Positions 33,137-42,394 of a stretch of DNA of 49,540 bases are shown piece by piece. The notes below the pieces were generated by a model. The model saw nothing but the letters and a program-made list of their open reading frames with translations. It was not told the origin of the DNA and did not search any database. This stretch comes from Thermosporothrix hazakensis. GTDB taxonomy: Bacteria > Chloroflexota > Ktedonobacteria > Ktedonobacterales > Ktedonobacteraceae. Position 1 is the first letter of the stretch; the number at the start of each line of letters is the position of its first letter. The DNA is taken from NCBI RefSeq assembly GCF_003253565.1, contig NZ_QKUF01000039.1, positions 1 through 49,540 of the forward strand. Direction: 5' to 3'. Both the position numbers and the translations under genes were made by a program.

Positions 33137-34879
33137 TCATTCCTGATGCGGATAGTAAAGAACATAGCCTGCAACGAGCTCACGACGGAACGTATGCTTC
33201 TGATGTGCGTATATCTCTTGCTCAAAACGCTGCGCCTGTGGTGAATGCTGCGGGAAGAGATACGCCGGATTTGAGGCCGCCTTGACGCGCTCAAGATAGG
33301 GCGTATAGCGATCCTGTCCCGGGCGTAGCGACTCGTCAAGGACCGCACAGATAACCTGCTCCTGACTCTGGAAAATAAGCTTGTTGCACGTCCAGTATTC
33401 GGTATAGAGCCGTGTAATATGGTGACGAAGCAGGTATTGAACCAGCTCGGTTTGCTGTTGCTGAATCTGTTGCGCACGTGGAATATCCGCGAAGGTCCGA
33501 TAGGTACCTGCACAGAAGAATGCCGTGCAAAGCGCCAGCAACGCACCGGCGAGCAGGGCAATCGCTTTCCGTTGCCACGTGCTCACCCGAGGAAACGTTC
33601 TCATCCCCTGCCAGAGTGGCCAGAGAAGCGCAGGCGTGGCCAGACTCATGCTATAGAGATAGCGAGATGTCGGCGCCGGATCGACCGCGGCCGAGGCGCT
33701 GTTCAGGTAGAGCACGAAAATCGCTGCCGCCCCCAGAAGCAGGATCAGACGATTGCAGAGCAGCGCAGCTCGCTCCTTGTCCGCTGTGTGCTTGAAAGCC
33801 CGGATACATGCTCGTATGGTGAAGACACATGTTCCGCCTAGCAGACAGAGAAAACCAAGCGACCAGAGGCCATGAGTGACGACGCAGAAGGCGGACGATG
33901 TGGTACCAAAGAACGGGAAATCATGAGCGGTGCAGGATGACGTGAGGCCGGTCGCAGCAGGAAGCGCGATCAACAGGGCACCGATGGGCTTGCGAATTGC
34001 CGGAAGGTGTTGAGCTTCCATTTTCGCCGCAATACTGCGATTGATGTCCAGCAGCACATTGAGCGAGTTACGGTCAATTGGCGCTGTCACGTTGTAGTAG
34101 AGCAGGGGCGCAGCACCAACCAGAAAGCCGAGCAGCAAACTGAGCCATGACCGGTGACGGAGATCCTGCTGCCGAAAAAGCAAGATAGTGAGCAGCGAGA
34201 GCCCCACATATGGCAAAATAATCTGATCGATCCAGAGCGCCAGCCCTATCGTGACGCCGAGGGCCGTATAGAGTATATGCCGGGTCCTCGGGTGAAAGGT
34301 ACGCGTGGTCAGGAGACTGGTAAAAAGGACGATCAGCGCTCCAAGCAGGAGAATATCAGGGTAGCGCCCGTAGGCTCGAAGCTGATACAGGAAAATATCC
34401 GGTGTTCCCAGGGCAAGGAGCGAAACCGTCAGGAGCGCCAGCCCCTTGCTGAAAAGCCGGGTCGTCAGCATATACATCGCGACCAGGAAGAGCAGGAAGA
34501 GTAGAATCAGCCCGAGGCGAGCATGAAGAGTAGAAGGTCCGAGCACGCGAAAGAGAGGAGCGGCAATATAGGCTTCCAGCGCTCCCATATAGGGCTGTCC
34601 GTAGAAGAATACGGGATGCTCTCCTTGAAAGGCGATATGCTGCGCCATCAGCATGATAACGCTCTCGTCGCTATCGGTTGTAGGCCAGTGTGCATAGATC
34701 AGAAGAAGCCGCAGCAACCCCGCTACGCCTATCAACACAAGGAAGTAGCATTGAGATTTGTCAATATGAATTTTTTTGCGCAACATGCCATGTTGTACGT
34801 TATTCTCTGGTATTTGTTTCAGCTCATAGGCCACACGGGCTAATGATCTTCTCTTTCTCCCCATTATACTGAAGATCAC
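33137..34879 (-). CDS. GT39-like membrane glycosyltransferase (ArnT/PMT type)
   Basis: The 580-residue protein has many membrane helices. A luminal acidic pair, DSDESVIM, near the end of the first helix is typical of GT-C enzymes (PMT, ArnT, oligosaccharyl transferase). These use polyprenyl-linked sugars to glycosylate proteins or lipids on the outer face. The following motif GEHPVFFYGQPYMGALEAY and a C-terminal soluble part fit. The substrate is unknown. GTG at 34879 has GGAG upstream. It is the last gene of a flippase-GT2-GT39 run, which suggests export and transfer of a glycan. Confidence 0.8.
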   Translation of the reverse strand: MIFSIMGRKRRSLARVAYELKQIPENNVQHGMLRKKIHIDKSQCYFLVLIGVAGLLRLLLIYAHWPTTDSDESVIMLMAQHIAFQGEHPVFFYGQPYMGALEAYIAAPLFRVLGPSTLHARLGLILLFLLFLVAMYMLTTRLFSKGLALLTVSLLALGTPDIFLYQLRAYGRYPDILLLGALIVLFTSLLTTRTFHPRTRHILYTALGVTIGLALWIDQIILPYVGLSLLTILLFRQQDLRHRSWLSLLLGFLVGAAPLLYYNVTAPIDRNSLNVLLDINRSIAAKMEAQHLPAIRKPIGALLIALPAATGLTSSCTAHDFPFFGTTSSAFCVVTHGLWSLGFLCLLGGTCVFTIRACIRAFKHTADKERAALLCNRLILLLGAAAIFVLYLNSASAAVDPAPTSRYLYSMSLATPALLWPLWQGMRTFPRVSTWQRKAIALLAGALLALCTAFFCAGTYRTFADIPRAQQIQQQQTELVQYLLRHHITRLYTEYWTCNKLIFQSQEQVICAVLDESLRPGQDRYTPYLERVKAASNPAYLFPQHSPQAQRFEQEIYAHQKHTFRRELVAGYVLYYPHQE

Positions 34880-34920
34880 GGCTCTCGCTCCATGTGTGCC
34901 ATGAGAAAGGTAAGATCAGG

Positions 34921-37044
34921 CTATTGAGCGGGAAAGAGATAGCGCTGATAGAGCTGTTGAATCAGTGCACTATAGGTCTGCCAGGAATACGTTTCATCGC
35001 AAATGCCGACGCGCTCCTGTGCCGCATTTCTGGCTGCCGACAACAGCGCCTCGATTAGAGATGCCCGGCTTTCAGGCAGATAAAAGATACAGTGCTGTGG
35101 AGGGAGGGTTCCCTGAAAGCGCGGCAGGGCTGGAACAATCACCTGTCGTCTATGGAGCAGAGCCAGCCAGGTCAGCGCCAGTTCTCCAGCGGCTGCGATA
35201 GGTTGGTGAGGCTGCACGAGTGCATCGGCTGCCGAGAGGTACTGTCCGAGTTGCGCGTTTGTGAGCGGTTTCTCGTCAAAGAACAGATGCACGTCGGACG
35301 CATTCGCTGCAAGCTGAAGCAACTGGCGCGGCTGATTTGTATCCGTTGGAAGGCCTGCAATGATGACCTGTGGTCGCAACAGTTCAAGCGGCGTCGAGGC
35401 ACTATTTCGCGCCGCGATAAAGGCTGTCAGCAAATAGAGCAGTTCAAGTTCCGTGTGATAGTGAGCAAAGCAAAGGTAGACAAAGCCGCTATGTTCTGGC
35501 AGGCCGAGTTCTGCGTGTGCTAGGGCCCGAGATGGTAAGAGCTGTGGGCCAGTTGTGCCCGGATAGGGACAGCAGAGGGTGCGTTGACCGAGCGTGGGAT
35601 CTTGATACAGGCGGGCTGCATCTCCGGCAAAGGTAATAATCTGATGGCTATGCCGCAGAGTAAAGCCTTCAAGAGCCTTTCGGGGCATCGCCGTGCGATG
35701 AGAGGCGCTTTGCCACCAGCCTCCGCCATCGGTGGTAAGAAGCCGAATACCAAATCGCAGGGCAAGATGCAGCCGCAGACGGAGGGCAAGCCGCTGTCTG
35801 TAGGTCAGTTGAAAGGCACCTGGTCGGTAGATATGGAGCAGAGCGCGGCTCGCTTCCCCTTTTTGTGGCGCACGGTTATGCCAGAGCCACCAGAGCGGAA
35901 TGCGATGACCGCAATGGATGATTGGGCGTGGAGAAAAGGTTTCCCAGAGCTCAGGTGGCGGTCCCTCTTCCAGAGAGGATTGGACAAAGAGCGCTGATGG
36001 ACTCTCTAGCAATGCTGCGGGCTGCCAGAGGAGACTGAACACCTGCCGGTAGCGGCCACTGAGATAGGCCTGTGTCATGGCATGGTGCAGCCGTTCACCA
36101 GTTGAGGGCTGAGAGAGCGTTTGCAGCGGGTGGAGGAAGATGGCGTAGAGTAGCCAGTTCAGGAAGGAAAGGAGTCCCTCCCACAGAAGCAACTGAAAAG
36201 AGAGCAGCCTTCCCTGAAGGTATGCCGGGATCACGTACTCTTCCAGGATTTCGGCGCATCCACGCCAGTAGGCGCGCCCGATAAAGAATGAGGGCTGGAT
36301 GCGCTCTGCCGGAACTCGGTGATAGACGATCGCTTCGGGCTCATACCAGTGCTCATAGCCCGCTTGCTGTAGACTGATACAGATGCGCTCAATATCCAGG
36401 TTGATCGGGAAGCGATTGCGTTTGTTCAGGCAAGGCATAAAATAGAGGTCCAGCGCGTGAAGCACCGAAGCGCGGATAGAGAAGCAGCAGTTACTGGGGA
36501 CAGTCTCCTCTGTCAGGCGAGTGCGCTTCTCGGTGGGAGCAAAATAGCCGAGATCAGGCAAGATCCGATCATGAACCCAGTATGGGCGGCGGCCTTCCCA
36601 ATGCAGTTCCACGCGTCCGCTCACAGCCGCTGCTGTCGTGGTATCGTAGGTATGCAGTAGCGCCTTGAGAAACCCGTTGTTGACAATAACATCATCGTCC
36701 AGAAAGACGAGGATCTCCCCACTGGCTTTTGTAATCGCCAGGTTGCGGGCATGAGCCAGCCCATTGCGAGGCTCGGAGAGGTAGAAGACGCGCCAGGATG
36801 TGCGAGCCTCTGCATCTTTGCGTTGTAGCTCATGTACCAGGCGCTGCACCTCTTTTGCCGTCATATCGGTTGAGCTGTTATCGACGATCAGCACTTCAAA
36901 GTATGAGAAGGGGAGTGTTTGCTGATACAGGTTCCGCAGGACGCTCAGGAGCAAGGATTGACGATTATAGGTACAGAGGATGACGCTGATGCGAGGAAAG
37001 ACAGATGCTTGTTGTTCCTGTCGTTTGGGGTGTTGAAGCGTCAT
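34921..37044 (-). CDS. GT2 glycosyltransferase fused to a GT-B-like C-terminus
   Basis: The 707-residue protein begins with a GT2 domain: ISVILCTYNR, IVDNSSTD, and the DDD metal motif in LVFLDDDVIV (about residues 20-260). A membrane-associated hydrophobic stretch follows (about 280-310). The C-terminal 270 residues have a GT-B-like pattern (LVQPHQPIAAAGELALTW), like the nucleotide-binding half of GT4 enzymes, but it is less clear. It probably adds sugars to a polymer or lipid carrier. AAGGAG precedes the ATG. It is 15 bases from the flippase stop, indicating one operon. Confidence 0.8.
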   Translation of the reverse strand: MTLQHPKRQEQQASVFPRISVILCTYNRQSLLLSVLRNLYQQTLPFSYFEVLIVDNSSTDMTAKEVQRLVHELQRKDAEARTSWRVFYLSEPRNGLAHARNLAITKASGEILVFLDDDVIVNNGFLKALLHTYDTTTAAAVSGRVELHWEGRRPYWVHDRILPDLGYFAPTEKRTRLTEETVPSNCCFSIRASVLHALDLYFMPCLNKRNRFPINLDIERICISLQQAGYEHWYEPEAIVYHRVPAERIQPSFFIGRAYWRGCAEILEEYVIPAYLQGRLLSFQLLLWEGLLSFLNWLLYAIFLHPLQTLSQPSTGERLHHAMTQAYLSGRYRQVFSLLWQPAALLESPSALFVQSSLEEGPPPELWETFSPRPIIHCGHRIPLWWLWHNRAPQKGEASRALLHIYRPGAFQLTYRQRLALRLRLHLALRFGIRLLTTDGGGWWQSASHRTAMPRKALEGFTLRHSHQIITFAGDAARLYQDPTLGQRTLCCPYPGTTGPQLLPSRALAHAELGLPEHSGFVYLCFAHYHTELELLYLLTAFIAARNSASTPLELLRPQVIIAGLPTDTNQPRQLLQLAANASDVHLFFDEKPLTNAQLGQYLSAADALVQPHQPIAAAGELALTWLALLHRRQVIVPALPRFQGTLPPQHCIFYLPESRASLIEALLSAARNAAQERVGICDETYSWQTYSALIQQLYQRYLFPAQ

Positions 37045-37059
37045 GAGTGCTCCTTTCTC

Positions 37060-38385
37060 TTATACATGCAGTCCCGGAGGGAGCTCATTAACATTTGAGC
37101 ATTTCAAGGCATGATGACAGAGCCAGATAGCGCCGCCCGCCGCGAAAATTTGAGCACAGCTACAGGCCAGCGCGGCGCCAAGCGTGCCACTGACCTGAAT
37201 CAGGAGACCGGCCAGCACGAGCTTGAGCAGCGCTGCACACCAGTTCAGGCGCAAGAGATAGTTTCGCTGAGGCAGAGAGGCGAGGTAGGTGTAGCTGACG
37301 GTGGCAACGCAGCCGACGGCGCTCGCCAGAAGCTGAATATAGAAAGGCAGGACAAACGGGTACACCTGGGGCCCAAAAAGGAACTCAACGATGATGGGTA
37401 CGAGAAGAGCAGCAAGAAAAAAGAGCGGAATGGCTACAAGTGCCAGATAACAGGAATGGCGTAGAAACATATCCTGTGGCCGTGCAGCGCGTCTGAGGGA
37501 ACGCGTCAGGAAAGGATAGAGGACAAGCGAAAAGAGGTGTGGGACGGCCCGCATAATCCAGGTACTGAGCGAGACGCTGAGTGCATAGATCCCGATGGCC
37601 GAGTGTGGCTGCCAGAAGAGGAGAAAGAAATATTCGCCATTTTGCCAGATGATACTATCCGGTACAAACTCTTTCAGGGAGCTATAGCAGTGCTTGAGTA
37701 GCCGTTCGCGCAGAAAGATCCCCGGGCGCATCGGATGGTCCAGCGGGAGTAACTGGGTCACACAGTAGATCGCAACCGCGAGCGTAAGCGCTCCTGCGAT
37801 CACATTGATGAGGAACAGGAAAAGAAGCTTCTGCTCCTGAAGTTGCTCGATCCAGAGCAAGAGAAAGAGCGTCAGCAGCGCATTGAAGAGCTGAAGCAGC
37901 GTCAGCAGATCGCGGCGTCGCTGGCTGGAAAGCGCGATGCCTGCAATGCTGTTAAAGAGCATGGGAAGCGTTGCCAGGTTTGCCAGGAACAGCAGGTGCC
38001 ACGGAAGATGAAGGAGTAGCGCCAGGGGATAGACACCAAGCACGATCAGCATGATAAAGCGCAATGCTGCGCGTGATTGCCGGGACCAGAGCAGGTAAAA
38101 AATACCGGCAGCAATGCGCGGAGTTTCGCGGCTTTGCAACTCGGCCAGCGCCCGGCTTGTCAGGGCCGAGGAGCCAATACTTACCAGGGGAAGTATCAGC
38201 GTGGCAAGCCACTGTAATACAATGTAGGTGCCGAAGTCCTCAAAGCCCAGATACTGAATGATACGAAAAGAAATATAGCCACTGATCAGTGTTGAGCCGA
38301 AAGAGAGCAAGACAGGCCAGGAAGCAAAATATAGTCGAAAGGGCTTGCTCGCCTCAACACGTTTTCGTGCAAGCGGTAATAACAT
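37060..38385 (-). CDS. Wzx-type oligosaccharide/lipopolysaccharide flippase
   Basis: The 441-residue protein has about 12 hydrophobic helices and begins PFRLYFASWPVLLSFGSTLISGY, then FEDFGTYIV, typical of the MOP (MATE/Wzx) flippase fold. Such proteins move lipid-linked glycans across the membrane. AGAGGA precedes ATG 38385; the frame extends further without a ribosome site. It is followed by GT2 and GT39 genes on the same strand, so the three plausibly build, flip and attach a surface glycan. Confidence 0.85.
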   Translation of the reverse strand: MLLPLARKRVEASKPFRLYFASWPVLLSFGSTLISGYISFRIIQYLGFEDFGTYIVLQWLATLILPLVSIGSSALTSRALAELQSRETPRIAAGIFYLLWSRQSRAALRFIMLIVLGVYPLALLLHLPWHLLFLANLATLPMLFNSIAGIALSSQRRRDLLTLLQLFNALLTLFLLLWIEQLQEQKLLFLFLINVIAGALTLAVAIYCVTQLLPLDHPMRPGIFLRERLLKHCYSSLKEFVPDSIIWQNGEYFFLLFWQPHSAIGIYALSVSLSTWIMRAVPHLFSLVLYPFLTRSLRRAARPQDMFLRHSCYLALVAIPLFFLAALLVPIIVEFLFGPQVYPFVLPFYIQLLASAVGCVATVSYTYLASLPQRNYLLRLNWCAALLKLVLAGLLIQVSGTLGAALACSCAQIFAAGGAIWLCHHALKCSNVNELPPGLHV

Positions 38386-38592
38386 ATGTTCCTCTACCCA
38401 AACCACACCGCCAACCGTTTGTTCTACCTTTACTGGAAAGTGGTAGCACAGGCAAAAAGAAGCCAGGTGTTTCTTAGTCATTGTAGCAAAAAGAGTTGTA
38501 TTTCTGCTCAGAACGATGAGTGGTGTACCAAAATATACTATAACGTTTCATGCTACAGAAACATGTCTATTTATGGCTGTGAGGAGAGCAAT

Positions 38593-38625
38593 AAAAAAAG
38601 AGGAAGAGTAACACTCTTCCTCTTT
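38593..38625 (-). terminator. Terminator of tRNA-Gln
   Basis: AAAGAGGAAGAGT and its complement form a 13-base perfect stem, followed on the minus strand by TTTTTTTA. It lies two bases from the tRNA 3' end. Confidence 0.9.
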
Positions 38626-38626
38626 G

Positions 38627-38700
38627 TGGCTGGGGTGCAGGGATTCGAACCCCGATTAACTGATCCAGAGTCAGCCGTCCTACCGTTGAACGACACCCCA
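38627..38700 (-). tRNA. tRNA-Gln (anticodon CUG)
   Basis: The minus strand gives a normal cloverleaf of 74 bases with CCA encoded. The acceptor begins TGGGGTG and ends CACCCCA before GCCA. The anticodon loop is CTCTGGA with CTG in the centre, and the T-loop is GGTTCGAATCC. It reads CAG codons. It has its own promoter and terminator and stands alone. Confidence 0.95.
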
Positions 38701-38739
38701 ATTTCCCCTTTGCAACGTTTCTTCCTCGCTGCGAGAAGT

Positions 38740-38768
38740 ATAATACCTTTTTCTCTGCCGTTTGTCAA
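38740..38768 (-). promoter_or_regulatory. Promoter of tRNA-Gln
   Basis: On the minus strand TTGACA (38763-38768) and TATTAT (38740-38745) are separated by 17 bases, 40 bases upstream of the mature 5' end. The rest of the gap to 39043 shows nothing else. Confidence 0.85.
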
Positions 38769-39043
38769 CCCCTTTTCCCCATCTTTTTTTGCGCTCACAG
38801 AAAAGAGGCGGAAATAGCTCTCTGTTGCCTGGGGAGAAAGCGAACAGGGAGTTGAACTGTCTTCTTGTTGCAAAACGTAATATGTGTATAGCTAGAGTAT
38901 CATGGTGGTGGCGAGGTTGCCGATAGACAGATGGTAGCCCTCTACTTCAGGCAGGGTGTACCGTTTATTGGTATAGAACGTGAGAAGTAATAGAGATAGA
39001 GAAGTGGAATGAAAAGAGAAACAATATGTTGAGGTAAGTTGAA

Positions 39044-39385
39044 GTGACAGAATGTACAAACCTGCACAATTGTTTTCAGAATGAGAGATTAATGGAAGTT
39101 GTGCTTGACGGTACACCTCTCCCTGCTAATGTGGCACGCCATGTTGCACATTGTCCGCTCTGTCAGAGTACGCTGGCACAGTATGAGGAACTGCACTTTA
39201 AGCTTTTGAGTCGGTTGTATCGTTCACAGTGTCCCTCAAGCCTGCAACTTGGCTTCTTCTGTGCTGGCCTGCTCTCTGGCGCGGAGAGTGAGGCGATTGC
39301 TTCCCATGTGGCGCAATGTCCGCTCTGTTCATTGGAGGTATTACAGACCCAGGAATTTCTACACGATGTGGAGCAAATCCGTTAG
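39044..39385 (+). CDS. Small protein with two HxxxCxxC zinc-finger motifs
   Basis: The 113-residue protein has two copies of a zinc-finger pattern, HVAHCPLCQ and HVAQCPLCS, about 55 residues apart. The H-x3-C-x2-C form is seen in zinc anti-sigma factors. There is no membrane helix. It may be a soluble anti-sigma or adaptor protein; no sigma gene lies next to it. The start is GTG at 39044 with GAGG 9 bases before it. Confidence 0.6.
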   Translation: MTECTNLHNCFQNERLMEVVLDGTPLPANVARHVAHCPLCQSTLAQYEELHFKLLSRLYRSQCPSSLQLGFFCAGLLSGAESEAIASHVAQCPLCSLEVLQTQEFLHDVEQIR

Positions 39386-39482
39386 CAGGAACGCAAGAGA
39401 GGATGTCAAGACTACAGGTGAGCTTGCGCGGGGAATGGCGTTTCTTGTTGAGGGAAGAAAGAAGGAAGAGAGGTGTAGACAA

Positions 39483-39512
39483 TTGCCATGTCTCCCTTTC
39501 AGGGCATACAAT
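39483..39512 (+). promoter_or_regulatory. Candidate mdh promoter
   Basis: TTGCCA (39483-39488) and TACAAT (39507-39512) are separated by 18 bases, about 100 bases before the mdh ATG. Confidence 0.45.
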
Positions 39513-39612
39513 ACGTATAGCAAATAAGAATGCATGTACGATGCTATTCGCCTCTGGTTCTTTTCCAGAAGTGAATGGCTATCTATTTTTCAACGTCGAA
39601 AGGAATACGTCA

Positions 39613-40539
39613 ATGCGAAGTAAAGTGTCTGTTATCGGAGCCGGTTTTGTGGGGAGTACCCTGGCTCAACGCTTGGCGGAACGTGACTACGCCGATGTAG
39701 TTATGTTTGACATTGTTCCCGATATGCCTCAAGGAAAAGCGCTTGATATTCTGGAGGCGGGTCCTGTTCTTGGCTATGACTCGCTGGTTATCGGTACAAA
39801 TGATTATGCCGATACCGCGAATTCCGATATCGTTGTGATCACTTCGGGTTTTCCGCGTAAGCCTGGCATGAGCCGCGATGATCTGGTGAAGAAGAATCAG
39901 GAAATCGTTGCGCAGGTGACAGAGCAGGTGGTGAAGCACTCGCCCAATTGTATCATTATTGTAGTGACGAATCCCCTTGATGCGATGGCGCAGGTTGCCC
40001 TGAAGGTCAGCGGTTTCCCGCGAGAGCGTGTAATTGGCATGGCCGGTGTGCTGGATACCGCCCGCTTCCGCACGTTCATTGCGCAGGAAGTTGGCGCTTC
40101 TGTCCGCGATGTTCAGGCGTATGTGCTTGGAGGGCACGGGGATACAATGGTGCCGCTGGCCCGCATGTGTACCGTTGCCGGTATCCCTATTTCGCAATTG
40201 ATGCCGGCAGACAGGATCGAGCAGATTGTGCAGCGAACCCGTGACGGCGGCGCTGAGATCGTCAAGCTGCTTAAGACCGGGAGCGCATACTTTGCGCCGT
40301 CGGCTTCTGTGTTACAGATGGTTGATTCGATCCTGCTGGATAAGAAGATGATTATGCCCTGTGCGGTCTCTTTGCAGGGAGAGTACGGCTTCAATGACAT
40401 CTTCGTTGGTGTGCCTGCACAGCTAGGCGCAAAAGGAATAGAGAAGGTCATTGAGATCGAATTGACGCCGGAAGAGCGGAATGCATTGGAGAAGTCCGCT
40501 GACGCCGTCAAAGAATTGATTCAGGTTATGGGACTGTAA
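39613..40539 (+). CDS. mdh: Malate dehydrogenase
   Basis: MDH converts malate to oxaloacetate with NAD. The 308-residue protein has the Rossmann motif VIGAGFVG (8-14), substrate-binding R82 and R88 in SGFPRKPGMSRDD, VTNPLDAM, R151 near GVLDTARFR and the catalytic GGHGDT (H175). R82 marks malate rather than lactate as substrate. GAAAGGA precedes ATG 39613; the frame stays open upstream, but without a start supported by a ribosome site. A terminator follows. Confidence 0.97.
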   Translation: MRSKVSVIGAGFVGSTLAQRLAERDYADVVMFDIVPDMPQGKALDILEAGPVLGYDSLVIGTNDYADTANSDIVVITSGFPRKPGMSRDDLVKKNQEIVAQVTEQVVKHSPNCIIIVVTNPLDAMAQVALKVSGFPRERVIGMAGVLDTARFRTFIAQEVGASVRDVQAYVLGGHGDTMVPLARMCTVAGIPISQLMPADRIEQIVQRTRDGGAEIVKLLKTGSAYFAPSASVLQMVDSILLDKKMIMPCAVSLQGEYGFNDIFVGVPAQLGAKGIEKVIEIELTPEERNALEKSADAVKELIQVMGL

Positions 40540-40553
40540 CGCAACTGTCCCGA

Positions 40554-40592
40554 CAAGGCTCATGGCCTCTGTGCTGTGGGCCTTTTTCTTTC
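40554..40592 (+). terminator. Terminator of mdh
   Basis: AAGGCTCA pairs (with G-U) with TGTGGGCCTT and is followed by TTTTC and further T-rich sequence. Confidence 0.7.
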
Positions 40593-40767
40593 TTTTGCTG
40601 CCTCTTATCCCGCTGCAATAAAATGCTGCTGATTGAACAAAAGCGAAACCTCTTTCCTGCAATTTGCTGATTTGAAATCTTGTATTCTTTTCTGCTTTCT
40701 GTTATGCTTCTTTCAGCGGAACTATACAGCTACCATTGGTTATCCCTGCTGGAAAGAGGTGAGCAGC

Positions 40768-42378
40768 ATGGGGACATTGCTTCTACAGGTATTTCCGCCG
40801 TTAACGGTTGAGATGATTCTGCTTCTGGCCGTGCTTCTGTTGATTGTGCTGATCCCGATACTCGCTTTCTTGCTCTACATAGTGCAGAAAAGAGACAGGG
40901 AGACGCCGGTTCCGGCTTTTTCCGGGGGCGAGCAGCTTGCCTCTGGTTCGGTGCCAGTCGCTGCTGAGCCGCTTCAATTGCATTCCTCCACACCACTTCC
41001 CGTTGAAGGCCCGCATTGTCCGAGGTGTGGCGCCTGGGTGCGACCGGACGATGTTTTCTGTATGATGTGTGGCTATCGTCTGCGTGAAGAGTCACCTCAG
41101 GAGGCTGAAACGGAGCGCGTGATCCCGGTGCCACCTCCTGAGCCGGAGCCACTTCCTGCGCGGCTGCTGGTGAAGCTGGAGGGGCAGGTACTTCAGGAAC
41201 ATGTGTTGCTCCATCGGTTAACCTCTATTGGTCGTTCCTCGAAAAACATGATTGCCCTGACCGGGGACAAGGTCGCCTCCCGTCATCATGCCATGCTGGC
41301 CCGTGAGGGAGAGCGCTATCTGCTGACTGATGAAGGAAGTTTAAACGGTACATTTATCAATGGAAAAAAGCTGATCCCGCATCGGTCCTATACCCTTCAG
41401 GATGGCATGCTTATTCGGATTGGCAGCCATGAGCTTCAATTTGAACAGCCGAAGCGCATTGAGGATTTGCCAACGGTTATTCAACAGGTGCCCGAAGAGA
41501 TTTTCGCCGGGACGCGCAAGACTACACCTCGAGAAGTAAGTGCCAGCCCTGCTGAGCTCTTCTTCACTGCGGTGTTTCCCCGGGAACTAAGCGCGGCGAC
41601 CTGGGAGACGCTGCTGATCTATAGCTATCTTGAAGCTTTCCGCGAGTATGTGTTTCAGGAGATCGAGCGTTTTCAGATTGAGCGGCGGCGCTTTCCACTG
41701 GCAACGGCAGGCTTGCCGGCGCTGCTTCAGACAAGCAATATTACCCTGGTGCCAGAAGGAGAAGGGATCCACTTCAGTCCGAAGCGCCTGACATTTAAGG
41801 GGATTGAGGGGGTCCACTGTTCATCGTTTAGCTTCGCTGTAAATCAGCAGTGGGTTGGCTGTAGAGTTCCATGTACACTCTCAATCTATATTGGGCCGTT
41901 ACTGGTTGCCCGCCTGAAGATGACATCCTTCTGTCTTGAGGCGACACAGCAGCGTACGTCTCATGTACCACTGGAGCGTGTGACAACCCGGATTGCCCGG
42001 AAGGTGTACCCGGCATATAGTTTCAATGATACCATGATTGCCCGGGCCTGTCTGGAAACGGCTCAGGCGCTTCATTTTGCTTTCCCTCTGGAAGTGGAGG
42101 CAGTACGCCGTAGACGTGCAATCACACCCGAGCTAGAGCATAAGATTGCCGAAGCGGACCTGTTTCAACTCTTCTGGTCGTCCTATGCGGCACAATCGGA
42201 TTTCCTCACAAAGGAATGGGAGCTTGCCCTGCGTAAGCAGAGTGAGCTGCGACAGGATTTTCTCTGTCCTGTGTACTGGGATGTGCCGCCTCCCTCGCCG
42301 GTGCCTCGCCTGGCCTCGCTCTCTTTCTCCTACCTGCCAGTCTATACTTTTTTGCACCCTGAAACCGGGATCGAGTAG
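40768..42378 (+). CDS. Membrane protein with zinc ribbon and FHA domain
   Basis: The 536-residue protein has an N-terminal membrane helix (about 14-38). A zinc ribbon (CPRCGAW, C84/C87, and CMMCGY, C98/C101) comes next, then an FHA domain with GRS (155-157), SRHH (171-174) and SLNGTFING (191-199). FHA domains bind phosphothreonine, so a Ser/Thr kinase is a likely partner. The C-terminal 290 residues are unassigned. AGAGGTGAG precedes ATG 40768. Confidence 0.8.
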   Translation: MGTLLLQVFPPLTVEMILLLAVLLLIVLIPILAFLLYIVQKRDRETPVPAFSGGEQLASGSVPVAAEPLQLHSSTPLPVEGPHCPRCGAWVRPDDVFCMMCGYRLREESPQEAETERVIPVPPPEPEPLPARLLVKLEGQVLQEHVLLHRLTSIGRSSKNMIALTGDKVASRHHAMLAREGERYLLTDEGSLNGTFINGKKLIPHRSYTLQDGMLIRIGSHELQFEQPKRIEDLPTVIQQVPEEIFAGTRKTTPREVSASPAELFFTAVFPRELSAATWETLLIYSYLEAFREYVFQEIERFQIERRRFPLATAGLPALLQTSNITLVPEGEGIHFSPKRLTFKGIEGVHCSSFSFAVNQQWVGCRVPCTLSIYIGPLLVARLKMTSFCLEATQQRTSHVPLERVTTRIARKVYPAYSFNDTMIARACLETAQALHFAFPLEVEAVRRRRAITPELEHKIAEADLFQLFWSSYAAQSDFLTKEWELALRKQSELRQDFLCPVYWDVPPPSPVPRLASLSFSYLPVYTFLHPETGIE

Positions 42379-42394
42379 CCCGAGCGGGCTACTC
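42373..42394. terminator. Bidirectional hairpin at convergent stops
   Basis: GAGTAGCCC pairs perfectly with GGGCTACTC around a 4-base loop. It overlaps both stop codons. T runs are short. Confidence 0.55.
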
